From contig CAZVAR010000161.1 in assembly GCA_964625225.1 (NCBI GenBank), positions 1 to 7,527 on the forward strand: a stretch of DNA of 7,527 nucleotides, written 5' to 3'. Below the pieces are notes generated by a model that saw only the letters and a list, made by a program, of their open reading frames with translations, ran no database searches and was not told the DNA's origin. This document shows, in pieces, positions 1-6,071 of this stretch (the first letter of the stretch is position 1; each line of letters begins with the position of its first letter). This stretch comes from CAZVAR01 sp964625225. Lineage in GTDB: Bacteria; Pseudomonadota; Alphaproteobacteria; JAJUGE01. The position numbers were made by a program, and so were the translations under genes.

Positions 1-697
1 CGCCCCAGGTCTGCGGGCTGGAGGGCGGCAGGTCGCAGTACCAGTCGTAGAAGCTGAGGCAGACGCCGCCGATCAGCGACAGGTAACGGGCGCCGGCGGC
101 ATAGGAGATCATCGACATCGCCGGGATCGGCGAAAAGCCCGCAATGCGGTCCGGGCCGTAGGCCTTGATCGTATAGACGTTGGCGGCCGCAATCATCTCT
201 TCGGCCTCGCGCCAGTCGGCGCGGACGAAGCCGCCCATGCCGCGGCTCTTCTTGTAGAGCTTCGCCTTATCCGGGTTCTCGACGATCGAGGCCCAGGCCT
301 CGACCGGATCCTTGTTGCGGCGCGCCTCGCGGTAGAGCTTCAGCAGCTTCGACCGCACCATCGGGTATTTCAACCGGTTGGCGCTGTAGAGATACCAGGA
401 GTAGCTGGCGCCGCGAGCGCAGCCGCGCGGCTCGTGGTCGGGCAGGCCGGGGCGCGTGCGCGGATAGTCGGTCTGCTGCGTCTCCCAGGTGACGATCCCG
501 CCCTTGACGTAGATCTTCCAGCTGCAGGAGCCGGTGCAGTTCACCCCGTGGGTGGACCGCACGATCTTGTCGTGCTGCCAGCGCTTCCGGTAGCCGTCCT
601 CCCACCTGCGGTCCTCGACCGTCACCTGGCCGTGGCCGTTGGAGAAGGTATCGACGTTCTTCCGCAGGAAGGTCAGACGATCGAGAAAATGGCTCAT
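1..697 (-). CDS. narG: Respiratory nitrate reductase alpha subunit NarG, N-terminal part (truncated by window edge)
   Basis: Catalytic subunit of the membrane-bound NarGHI complex, which reduces nitrate to nitrite on the cytoplasmic side with quinol electrons and a Mo-bis-MGD cofactor. Only 232 codons are inside the window; the family protein is about 1,200-1,250 residues, so the rest and any narHJI lie beyond the left edge. The translation starts MSHFLDRLTF and follows E. coli NarG closely. The FS0 [4Fe-4S] ligands are visible as His50, Cys54, Cys58 and Cys93 in the characteristic HxxxCxxxC...C pattern. The segment around residues 214-226 (LSFYDWYCDLPP) contains Asp222, matching the aspartate that ligates Mo in E. 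coli NarG. The N terminus resembles the vestigial twin-arginine-like leader of NarG, with no cleavable signal. The start at 697 is supported by GGGAG six nt upstream (704-708) and by alignment to the family N terminus. The frame is open with intact motifs. Confidence 0.97.
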   Translation of the reverse strand, partial: MSHFLDRLTFLRKNVDTFSNGHGQVTVEDRRWEDGYRKRWQHDKIVRSTHGVNCTGSCSWKIYVKGGIVTWETQQTDYPRTRPGLPDHEPRGCARGASYSWYLYSANRLKYPMVRSKLLKLYREARRNKDPVEAWASIVENPDKAKLYKKSRGMGGFVRADWREAEEMIAAANVYTIKAYGPDRIAGFSPIPAMSMISYAAGARYLSLIGGVCLSFYDWYCDLPPSSPQTWG

Positions 698-740
698 TCC
701 GAGCTCCCGTCCGAGGCGCGTGATCGCTGCGCTGCGCTTC

Positions 741-789
741 GGGATTTTATGTAGACGTGCTCGGATCAGGATGGTTTGATCTGAGTCAA
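741..789 (-). promoter_or_regulatory. Candidate narG promoter with FNR/Dnr-type box
   Basis: The box TTGATctgaGTCAA at 776-789 matches the FNR consensus TTGATN4ATCAA in 9 of 10 defined positions. Its centre is 782.5. On the minus strand a -10-like TACATA lies at 753-748, overlapping TAAAAT at 749-744. The TACATA centre is 32 bp from the box centre, the spacing of a class II FNR-activated promoter (box at -41.5). This predicts transcription starting near 741 and a leader of about 44 nt before the narG ATG. The box and spacing are seen directly; activation by an FNR-type protein is inferred. Confidence 0.7.
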
Positions 790-859
790 AGGCGCGACCG
801 TATTTGCCAAGAATTCCGGTACAGCCGCTTCTGAAAGGACGGTGCGTGCGTTCTACGAT

Positions 860-889
860 GCGTATTCTTGATATTTATCAAGTATACGC
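860..889. promoter_or_regulatory. Perfect FNR-type box inside a 30-bp near-perfect palindrome
   Basis: The core TTGATatttATCAA (868-881) is a perfect match to the FNR consensus. Symmetry continues outward: the left arm 860-872 is GCGTATTCTTGAT and the right arm 877-889 is ATCAAGTATACGC. The 30 bp form 13 complementary pairs out of 15, with mismatches only at 866/883 and at the central T/T. It lies 163 bp upstream of the narG start (92 bp centre-to-centre from the other box) and 294 bp upstream of the plus-strand small gene at 1184. Neither side has a good -10 at class II distance, so it may be a distal activator site, a repressor site, or serve both directions. Target and role are inferred. 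Confidence 0.7.
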
Positions 890-1183
890 CAGTAGCGGCG
901 TGCCGGGCCCGGATCGCGAAAGCGGAACCCGGAGAGCGCACGGCATCGCATCGTGCCTGAGGGTGCGTCTACGCCCGCGGCACACGGACAGGGCGGCCGG
1001 GACCCCGGTGGCGCACCGTTGCGGTCCGGCCAACGGTCGCTCCTCCGGGGTCGTAAGGGACGTCGGCGGGAAGGGCGGGATTCGCGCGCCGGGCCGGGCA
1101 GGGGCGCCGCATTTCCGGGAACCGGCTGCTGTGGGGTCAGTTCGATTTGCGAGAGGCCCGTAAATATAAGGAGTGACACTGAA
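890..1183. other. Gene-free leader/intergenic stretch with one modest hairpin
   Basis: Very GC-rich sequence between the FNR palindrome and the small plus-strand gene. I see no ORF with a credible protein. The overlapping translations here are Arg/Pro/Gly-rich and lack ribosome-binding sites. One hairpin is visible: ACCGTTG (1015-1021) pairs with CAACGGT (1031-1037) across a 9-nt loop, without a following T-run, so it is not a classic terminator. CCGGGCCCGG at 903-912 is a short palindrome. No clear -35/-10 pair was found before the gene at 1184. Confidence 0.45.
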
Positions 1184-1471
1184 ATGCCGCCGCTCAAGTC
1201 GGCCCTGATTCTGCTCGGGGTAGTCGGAGGGGTGATCTTTCTCGCCTGGCTTTATCTCGGATATTTTGCACCGGACATCGGTGACGCGAGTATGAGCGGT
1301 CAGGGAACCTTCGCGATGGTGCTGGGCATCGTTTTCAGCCTCGTGGTGGGCATAGGGCTGATGGGTCTGCTCTTTTTCTCACACAATCGCGGCTACGATG
1401 ACCGCCTCGCCCGCCGTGAAGACCCCAGCCCGCCCGTCGAACAGCCGGGGCGGGAGCCCTCGCCGCGCTGA
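1184..1471 (+). CDS. Small two-helix membrane protein, unrecognised family, between narK2 and narG
   Basis: A 95-residue protein I cannot assign to a characterised family. It has two hydrophobic segments long enough to span the membrane, at about residues 6-28 (SALILLGVVGGVIFLAWLY...) and 43-65 (FAMVLGIVFSLVVGIGLMG...). They are joined by a short polar loop with Asp31 and Asp34. The hydrophilic tail, about residues 66-95, starts FSHNRGYDD and ends Pro/Arg/Glu-rich. Lys5 at the front and Arg-rich sequence at the back suggest both termini are cytoplasmic. The ATG at 1184 is chosen because AAGGAG stands at 1168-1173 and the hydrophobic helix begins at once; an in-frame upstream extension to 953 is low-complexity Arg/Gly sequence. 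It is transcribed opposite to narG and convergently with narK2. Its position suggests a role in anaerobic respiration, perhaps as a small accessory membrane subunit, but no function is demonstrated by the sequence. Confidence 0.8.
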   Translation: MPPLKSALILLGVVGGVIFLAWLYLGYFAPDIGDASMSGQGTFAMVLGIVFSLVVGIGLMGLLFFSHNRGYDDRLARREDPSPPVEQPGREPSPR

Positions 1472-1765
1472 TCGGGAACGGCCGCTCGCGGCCTGCGCGG
1501 TCGCGCTCGTCGCCCGGCTTCGACCGCGGGCGAACACGCCCGTGCGCCGCGCCGGTTCGCGCAGGAATGGGCTTGAGTTGAGCCCGCCCCTTCGACGCTC
1601 GCTCGTGTCCGACCGGGATCGCCTCCCTTCGGGACGTCATCGGCATGAGGTCGTCCTGCGTCCTGTTGTCGCAGCGCCGCGCCCCGGAAAGGCGTGCGCC
1701 GGAGGGTGAGGGAGGCGCTCGCTTTGGGGTCGAGCGGCCCGAAGTCGGCGCAGACCGTACCGGCC
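1472..1765. other. Convergent intergenic region with candidate hairpins
   Basis: Gene-free stretch between the stop of the small plus-strand gene and the stop of narK2 on the minus strand. Three simple inverted repeats are visible. GGCCG/CGGCC (1480-1493) is 8 nt after the small gene's stop. GGGCT/AGCCC (1569-1585) has a 7-nt loop. CGCTCG/CGAGCG (1716-1736) has a 9-nt loop and begins 29 nt after the narK2 stop. None is followed by a run of T on the relevant strand, so intrinsic termination is not established. ORFs through here have Arg/Pro/Ser-rich, non-protein-like translations. Confidence 0.4.
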
Positions 1766-3175
1766 TCAGCAGCGTATCTCCGCACCCGGGCGGACGTAGT
1801 ACCACCAAGTCATCGATACGCAGCTTGCGTAGAAGGCGATGAAGAAGAGCAGGGCCGTCTCGGGACCGCCCGTCAAAGCGATCGAGCTGCCGTAGCTCTT
1901 GGGGATGAAGAAGGCCCCGTAGGCCGCGATCGCCGACGTGAAGCCGATGACGGCGGCCGACTCCTTCTCGGCTTCGCGGAGGACCTGGGCATCCGACAGT
2001 CGCGTGCCCTCCTCGCGGTCGATGCGCGCGCGCTCCTGGCGGAAGATGGCGGGTACCATCTGGAAGGTCGAGGCGTTGCCGACGCCTGTCGCCGCGAACA
2101 GCAGCAGGAACATGGCGAAGAAGCCCCAGAACGCGCCGGGCTGCTCACGAATGCCCAGGAAGAACAGGACACCCGCGACCGCCGCGATCATGACGATGAA
2201 CACGCAGAGCGTCACCCGGGCGCCGCCGAAGCGGTCCGAAATCCAGCCGCTGCCGGCGCGGGAGAGCGCACCCACCAGCGGCGCGAGGAAGGCGTATTGC
2301 AGTACCTCGACCTGCGGAAACATCAGCTTGGCCAGCAGCGGGAACCCGGCCGAGAAGCCGATGAACGAGCCGAAGGTGCCGGTGTAGAGCCAGCACATGA
2401 TCCAGTTGTGCTTGCGCTTGAAGATGACCGCTTGCTCGGCAAAGGAGGCGCGGGCGCTGGCGATGTCGTTCATGCCGAACCAGGCCGCGAGCGCGGAAAG
2501 GACCACGAACGGCACCCAGATGAAGCCGGCGTTCTGCAGCCAGACCGCCTTGGTGACGCCGTCCCTGGCCCAGACCTGCGGCTCGCCGCCCAGCGCGTCG
2601 AATACGCCCATGGTGACGACCAGCGGCACGACGAACTGGACCACGCTGACCCCGAGATTGCCGAGCCCGGCATTGATTCCCAGGGCGCTGCCCTTGCGGT
2701 GCTTCGGGAAAAAGAAGCTGATATTGGCCATGCTGGATGCGAAATTGCCCCCGCCGAGACCGCACAGCGCGGACAGCAGCAACAGCACCCAGTAGGGCGT
2801 GGCCGGATCCTGAACCGCGAAGCCGATGCCGAGCGCCGGGACGAGCAGGGAAGCCGTACTGATCGCCGTCCAGCGCCGGCCGCCGAAGATCGGCACCATG
2901 AACGCGTAGAAGATCCGTAGGGTGGCGCCCGAGAGCCCCGGCAGCGCCGCCAGCCAGAACAGCTGGTCGGCCGAGAGGGCGAACCCGATGGCCGGCAGAT
3001 TGACGACGACGACGCTCCAGACCATCCAGACGGCGAAGGCGAGCAGCAGCGCCGGGACCGAGATCCAGAGGTTGCGGGCCGCGACGCGACGCCCGCCGGC
3101 CTTCCAGAACGCCGTGTCCTCGGGCTTCCAATCGGTCAGGACTTGACCGGGCAGGGCGACGTTGGCGGTAGCCAT
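1766..3175 (-). CDS. narK2: NarK2-type nitrate/nitrite transporter (MFS, NNP family)
   Basis: A 469-residue, roughly 12-helix major-facilitator protein of the nitrate/nitrite porter family, type II (NarK2; nitrate/nitrite exchange in characterised relatives). The residues corresponding to the two substrate-binding arginines of E. coli NarK (R89, R305) are visible: Arg86 in SGATLRIFYAFMVP and Arg306 in ALSRAGSGWISDRFGG. The family signatures are GINAGLGNLGVSVVQF (167-182), the helix WLYTGTFGSFIGFSAGFP (262-279), and the second nitrate-signature region around 405-427 (ESAAVIGFTSAIAAYGAFF). The length matches P. aeruginosa NarK2 (about 468). The start is preceded by GAGGA (3183-3187 on the plus strand, 7 nt away). 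It begins 18 nt after the narK1 stop, so the two form one operon. A loop at about 379-405 is rich in Arg/Glu. It likely exports nitrite while importing nitrate for NarGHI. The exchange mode is inferred from the family. Confidence 0.93.
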   Translation of the reverse strand: MATANVALPGQVLTDWKPEDTAFWKAGGRRVAARNLWISVPALLLAFAVWMVWSVVVVNLPAIGFALSADQLFWLAALPGLSGATLRIFYAFMVPIFGGRRWTAISTASLLVPALGIGFAVQDPATPYWVLLLLSALCGLGGGNFASSMANISFFFPKHRKGSALGINAGLGNLGVSVVQFVVPLVVTMGVFDALGGEPQVWARDGVTKAVWLQNAGFIWVPFVVLSALAAWFGMNDIASARASFAEQAVIFKRKHNWIMCWLYTGTFGSFIGFSAGFPLLAKLMFPQVEVLQYAFLAPLVGALSRAGSGWISDRFGGARVTLCVFIVMIAAVAGVLFFLGIREQPGAFWGFFAMFLLLFAATGVGNASTFQMVPAIFRQERARIDREEGTRLSDAQVLREAEKESAAVIGFTSAIAAYGAFFIPKSYGSSIALTGGPETALLFFIAFYASCVSMTWWYYVRPGAEIRC

Positions 3176-3193
3176 GGCGGGATCCTCGGCGGG

Positions 3194-4582
3194 TCAGTGG
3201 GTCGGGAGGCGGTAGGGCAGGGGCCCGGGCGCGGCGGGATCGCCGGGCTCGACCGTGACGGGCCGCGCGCCTTCGTCCGGACTCATCCCCTCCATCTCCG
3301 GCAGCTCGGGGAGGCCCTTCAGCTCCGGCACGCGCTTGCGTTCCATCCGCAGGATCGCGAGGTGCATCCATATGAAGGCGACCGCGACCAGGACGAAGAG
3401 CAGCATGAAGCAGCTCGTCCAGACGCCGGTCAGGTCGTTCATGAGGCCGAAGACGATCGGCAGCACGAAGCCGCCCAGGCCGCCGATCATGCCGACCAGG
3501 CCGCCCACCGAGCCGACATGCTCGGGATAGTAGACCGGGATGTGCTTGAACACCGCGGCCTTGCCCAGCGACATGAAGAAGCCGAGCACGAATACCAGGA
3601 CCGTGAAGGGGGCTACGCCGATGGCGAAGCTGAACGCGATCGGCCCGTCGATGCCGTGTACGACATAGTCGGTCGCCGGATAGGACAGCACGAAGGTGAC
3701 GACGGCCGAGACGCCGAACGTCCAGTACATGACGGCGCGGGCGCCGATCCGGTCCGACAGGGCGCCCCCATAGGCGCGAAAGATGCTGGCCGGGATCGAG
3801 TAGGCGGCGCCGATCATGCCGGCCGTGGTGATGTCCAGCCCGTACACGCCGACCAGGTAACGCGGCAGCCACAGGGCCAACGCGACGAAGGCGCCGAACA
3901 CGAAGAAGTAGTACAGGGCGAAGCGCCATACCTGGAGCTTCTTCAGGGGCGAGAGCTGCATGAAGGTGGAGGCCGGCTTCAGCCCGCGCCGCCTGAGGTC
4001 CGTCAGGACCGGGTCGTTTTCGGTCGTGAACCAGAACGCGACCGCGGTCACGGCCAGGGCGGCGGCCCAGATCTGGGCGACCGCTTCCCAACCGAGCGCC
4101 ACCATGACGAAGGGCGCGGCGAACTTGGTCACGGCCGCGCCGACATTGCCCATCCCGAAGATGCCGAGCGCCGTGCCCTGCTTGTCCTTCGGATACCAGC
4201 GCGAGACATAGGCGACGCCGACGGCGAATGAGCCCCCGGCAAGGCCGACCCCGAGGGCCGCGAGCAGGAACGCCTCGTAGCTGGTCGCGTTGGCGAGCAG
4301 GAAGGTCGCGACCGCGGCCGCCAGCATCAACAGCGTGAAGACGAGACGACCACCATATTGGTCGGTCCAGATCCCGAGGAACAGCCGCGTCAGCGAGCCG
4401 GTCAGGATCGGCGTGCCGACCAGCAGGCCGAACTGGGTTTCCGTAAGCCCCAGATTCTGCTTAATCTGGATGCCGATGATCGAGAAGATGGTCCAGACCG
4501 CGAAGCATACCGTGAATGCCGCGGTGCTTGCGGCGAGGGCCCGGCGCTGCCGGACCGGTTCGACGGGGAAGGCATGTTGCAT
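3194..4582 (-). CDS. narK1: NarK1-type nitrate transporter (MFS, NNP family)
   Basis: A 462-residue MFS transporter of the NNP family, type I (NarK1; nitrate/proton symport in characterised relatives such as the first half of Paracoccus NarK). The expected arginines are present: Arg66 in TGSLTRLFLGIWTDQYGGR and Arg269 in ASIFRAYGGALSDRIGAR, each followed by the MFS G...D/GxR loop. The glycine-rich nitrate signatures are IFGMGNVGAAVTKF (141-154) and GLVGMIGGLGGFVLP (361-375). The last 50 residues form a hydrophilic Pro/Glu-rich tail. It is the first gene of narK1-narK2; the 18-nt gap and in-frame stop mean the two are not the single fused NarK found in Paracoccus. The start at 4582 has only a weak GGGA 8 nt upstream, but no better in-frame start is evident and the N terminus is typical. 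It is probably driven by the FNR-type box at 4693-4706. Confidence 0.92.
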   Translation of the reverse strand: MQHAFPVEPVRQRRALAASTAAFTVCFAVWTIFSIIGIQIKQNLGLTETQFGLLVGTPILTGSLTRLFLGIWTDQYGGRLVFTLLMLAAAVATFLLANATSYEAFLLAALGVGLAGGSFAVGVAYVSRWYPKDKQGTALGIFGMGNVGAAVTKFAAPFVMVALGWEAVAQIWAAALAVTAVAFWFTTENDPVLTDLRRRGLKPASTFMQLSPLKKLQVWRFALYYFFVFGAFVALALWLPRYLVGVYGLDITTAGMIGAAYSIPASIFRAYGGALSDRIGARAVMYWTFGVSAVVTFVLSYPATDYVVHGIDGPIAFSFAIGVAPFTVLVFVLGFFMSLGKAAVFKHIPVYYPEHVGSVGGLVGMIGGLGGFVLPIVFGLMNDLTGVWTSCFMLLFVLVAVAFIWMHLAILRMERKRVPELKGLPELPEMEGMSPDEGARPVTVEPGDPAAPGPLPYRLPTH

Positions 4583-4657
4583 GGCCTGATTCCCGATGCC
4601 GATGGGATCGGCGGCGGCCGAGGTCCGGAAGTCGAAGGGCCCGGTCTCGCCACGATC

Positions 4658-4706
4658 GGCCGGGAATGTCGGGCAAGTGGGAAGAAGGGGCCTTGATATA
4701 GCTCAA
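4658..4706 (-). promoter_or_regulatory. Candidate narK1K2 promoter with FNR/Dnr-type box
   Basis: TTGATatagCTCAA at 4693-4706 matches the FNR consensus in 9 of 10 positions, with its centre at 4699.5. A class II arrangement puts the -10 near 4670-4665, where the minus strand reads GACATT (a 3 of 6 match, weak), with a start near 4658 and a leader of about 76 nt. The box sits in the 267-bp divergent region between narK1 and the Crp/Fnr-type gene. At 150 bp from that gene's start and without a fitting -10 on the plus strand, it more likely serves narK1. Confidence 0.6.
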
Positions 4707-4849
4707 TTCGTGCTGGATTCCCGTTCGCAGGCGCGAAGGCCGGATCCGGGGCCGCGTCGCGTCGATCGTTCGCGGGACCGTACCGTGATACTACCCCTCA
4801 TGGTGGCCCGGTGTTCTCGACGGCGCATCCCCCGGCCCTGGGGGGCAGC

Positions 4850-5623
4850 ATGAAGACAGAGGGCCTGCAGCAGCTCCGCACGCTGCCGTTGTTCGGGCCT
4901 CTGACCGAGGAGGACATCGCCCGCTTGGCCGGAAGCGCCGATCTTCAGCGCTACCCGAAGGGCACCGTGCTTTTCGAGGAAGGGGACGAGCCCGACTTCC
5001 TGCACGTGCTGCTCGAAGGCTCGGTCGAGCTGTTCGCCACCGGCGGTCAGGACCGCACCATGGCCGTCGAGATCGTATGGCCGATCGACAGCTTCATTCT
5101 GGCGGCGGCGCTGACCGGGACGCCCTATTTGATGTCGGCCCGCACGATCGAGCCCTGCCGTATCCTGATGGTTCCGGCCGATGGGCTGCGCCGGCAGATC
5201 GCCGAGGACCCGCGGCTGTCCCTCACCATGATCGCGTCGCTCGCCGGTCAGTACCGGGCCATGGTGCGACAGATCAAGGATCTGAAGCTGCGGAACAGCA
5301 CGCAGCGGCTCGGGTGTTTCCTGTTGCGCCTGGTCAAGGAGGCCGGCGGGGACGGCGGCGCCAGACTCCCCTTCGGCAAGCGCCTGCTGGCGTCGCGCCT
5401 GGGCATGACGGCCGAGAACCTGTCGCGTGCCCTTGCCGTGCTCCGCGAGCACGGGATCACGGTCGCCGGCAGCCGCATCGTCGTCACTGACCGTGCGCGG
5501 ATCGAGGCCTTCTGCCGGCCCGACCGGCTCATCGACGAGGTGGAGCGGAATCTGGCGATCGTGCCGATGCCGGCTGAACGACCCGAACGAGGAGGCGAAC
5601 AGGATGACGGATCAATTGCCTAG
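4850..5623 (+). CDS. Crp/Fnr-family transcriptional regulator, Dnr/NarR-like (no Fe-S cysteines)
   Basis: A 257-residue regulator with an N-terminal cyclic-nucleotide-binding-like beta-roll (about 12-115, with glycines in FEEGDEPDFLHVLLEGSVEL), a long dimerisation helix (about 121-150) and a winged helix-turn-helix (about 150-220). The recognition helix reads GMTAENLSRALAVL, giving Glu189, Ser192 and Arg193. These match the E-S-R residues by which FNR reads TTGAT. The only cysteines are 103, 156 and 222; the N-terminal cluster that binds the FNR [4Fe-4S] is absent. It is therefore not an oxygen-sensing FNR of the usual kind but resembles the Dnr/NnrR/NarR class that responds to NO or nitrate/nitrite. 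It diverges from narK1, the position narR has in Paracoccus. The ATG at 4850 (behind a G-rich GGGGGG) is preferred to an in-frame GTG at 4811, because family N termini begin just before LPLFG. The effector is unknown from sequence. Confidence 0.88.
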   Translation: MKTEGLQQLRTLPLFGPLTEEDIARLAGSADLQRYPKGTVLFEEGDEPDFLHVLLEGSVELFATGGQDRTMAVEIVWPIDSFILAAALTGTPYLMSARTIEPCRILMVPADGLRRQIAEDPRLSLTMIASLAGQYRAMVRQIKDLKLRNSTQRLGCFLLRLVKEAGGDGGARLPFGKRLLASRLGMTAENLSRALAVLREHGITVAGSRIVVTDRARIEAFCRPDRLIDEVERNLAIVPMPAERPERGGEQDDGSIA

Positions 5624-5939
5624 TGCCGCCGCCGATCTCGCGGAACGCTACCCGGAGGTGTGGCAGGCCTATGCTACGCTCGGCGAGCGCTGTGCCCAAG
5701 CGGGGCCGCTCGACCCTCGCACGCGCCATCTGGTGAAGCTGGCCCTTGCCATTGGCGCGCAGTCGGAGGGCGCGACCCACTCCCACGTCCGGCGTGCACT
5801 GGCCGAGGGCGTCGCGCCCGAGGCGTTGTGCCATGTCGCCCTGCTGGCGATCGGCACGCTCGGCTTTCCGCAGGCGGTCCGTGCCCTGACCTGGATCGGC
5901 GACCTGACCGGCACTGCCGACGGCCAGCCGGGTCCTTGA
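5604..5939 (+). CDS. Carboxymuconolactone decarboxylase-like (CMD/AhpD-fold) protein lacking the CxxC pair
   Basis: A 111-residue, all-helical CMD-family protein. The central signature region, RTRHLVKLALAIGAQSEGAT (39-58) followed by HSHVRRALAEGV, aligns with the AhpD/CMD core. In redox-active members this stretch reads CxxC followed by a histidine; here it is Ser54-Glu-Gly-Ala57 then Thr-His59-Ser-His61, so the disulphide pair is missing while histidines remain. Cysteines occur only at 30 and 76. The downstream ALLAIGTLGFPQAVRAL is typical of the family. The start at 5604 has GGAGG at 5591-5595 (8 nt away) and overlaps the end of the Crp/Fnr-type gene by 20 nt in another frame, so the two are co-transcribed and probably translationally coupled. 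The link to a respiration regulator hints at a redox or reactive-nitrogen role, but neither reaction nor substrate can be named. A decarboxylase activity should not be assumed from the family name. Confidence 0.88.
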   Translation: MTDQLPSAAADLAERYPEVWQAYATLGERCAQAGPLDPRTRHLVKLALAIGAQSEGATHSHVRRALAEGVAPEALCHVALLAIGTLGFPQAVRALTWIGDLTGTADGQPGP

Positions 5940-6071
5940 CCGGAACCGCCGGGAGCGCTCGCCGAGGCCGTCGGTGGCGGTCGCGGACGGGCTGAAGGGA
6001 GCCGCGCCGGCCCGGCGTCTTGAGCCCGGCGATGCGGCCGCGAACCAGCCGGAGGACGGTCCGGCCGGGTC
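5940..6071. other. Short convergent intergenic region
   Basis: A 132-bp GC-rich gap between the CMD-like gene and the end of the PAS gene on the opposite strand. GCCGCGCCGG (6001-6010) can pair imperfectly with CCGGCGATGCGGC (6026-6038), which could serve as a terminator for both sides. There is no T-run, so this is only a possibility. No gene seen. Confidence 0.3.

Noticed and set aside
953..1183. N-terminal extension of the small membrane protein to 953
   Set aside because: The extension is Arg/Gly-rich, and AAGGAG at 1168-1173 marks the ATG at 1184 as the start.
804..1197. Overlapping frames of about 115 codons on both strands around the FNR palindrome (804-1163 plus, 853-1197 minus)
   Set aside because: Both run through the regulatory palindrome, lack ribosome-binding sites, and give Arg/Pro/Gly-rich translations. 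The minus-strand one also overlaps the start of the small membrane protein gene.
1480..1736. Intrinsic terminators for the small gene and narK2
   Set aside because: The stems are short and none is followed by a T-run on the relevant strand, so they are listed only as hairpins within the intergenic region.
1694..2920. 408-codon plus-strand frame opposite narK2
   Set aside because: Antisense shadow of narK2, very rich in Arg, Glu and Asp with no recognisable domain; no ribosome-binding site.
2145..4091. 648-codon open frame on the minus strand spanning narK1 and narK2
   Set aside because: It is an off-frame reading of both narK genes. The translation is Arg/Gly/Ala/Pro-rich without family motifs, whereas the other frame gives two clear NNP transporters. 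Such long shadows are common at high GC.
3143..4231. 362-codon plus-strand frame opposite narK1
   Set aside because: Antisense shadow of narK1 with a low-complexity charged translation.
4703..5452. 249-codon minus-strand frame opposite the Crp/Fnr-type gene
   Set aside because: Shadow of the regulator, whose own frame has complete domain structure. No motif in this reading.
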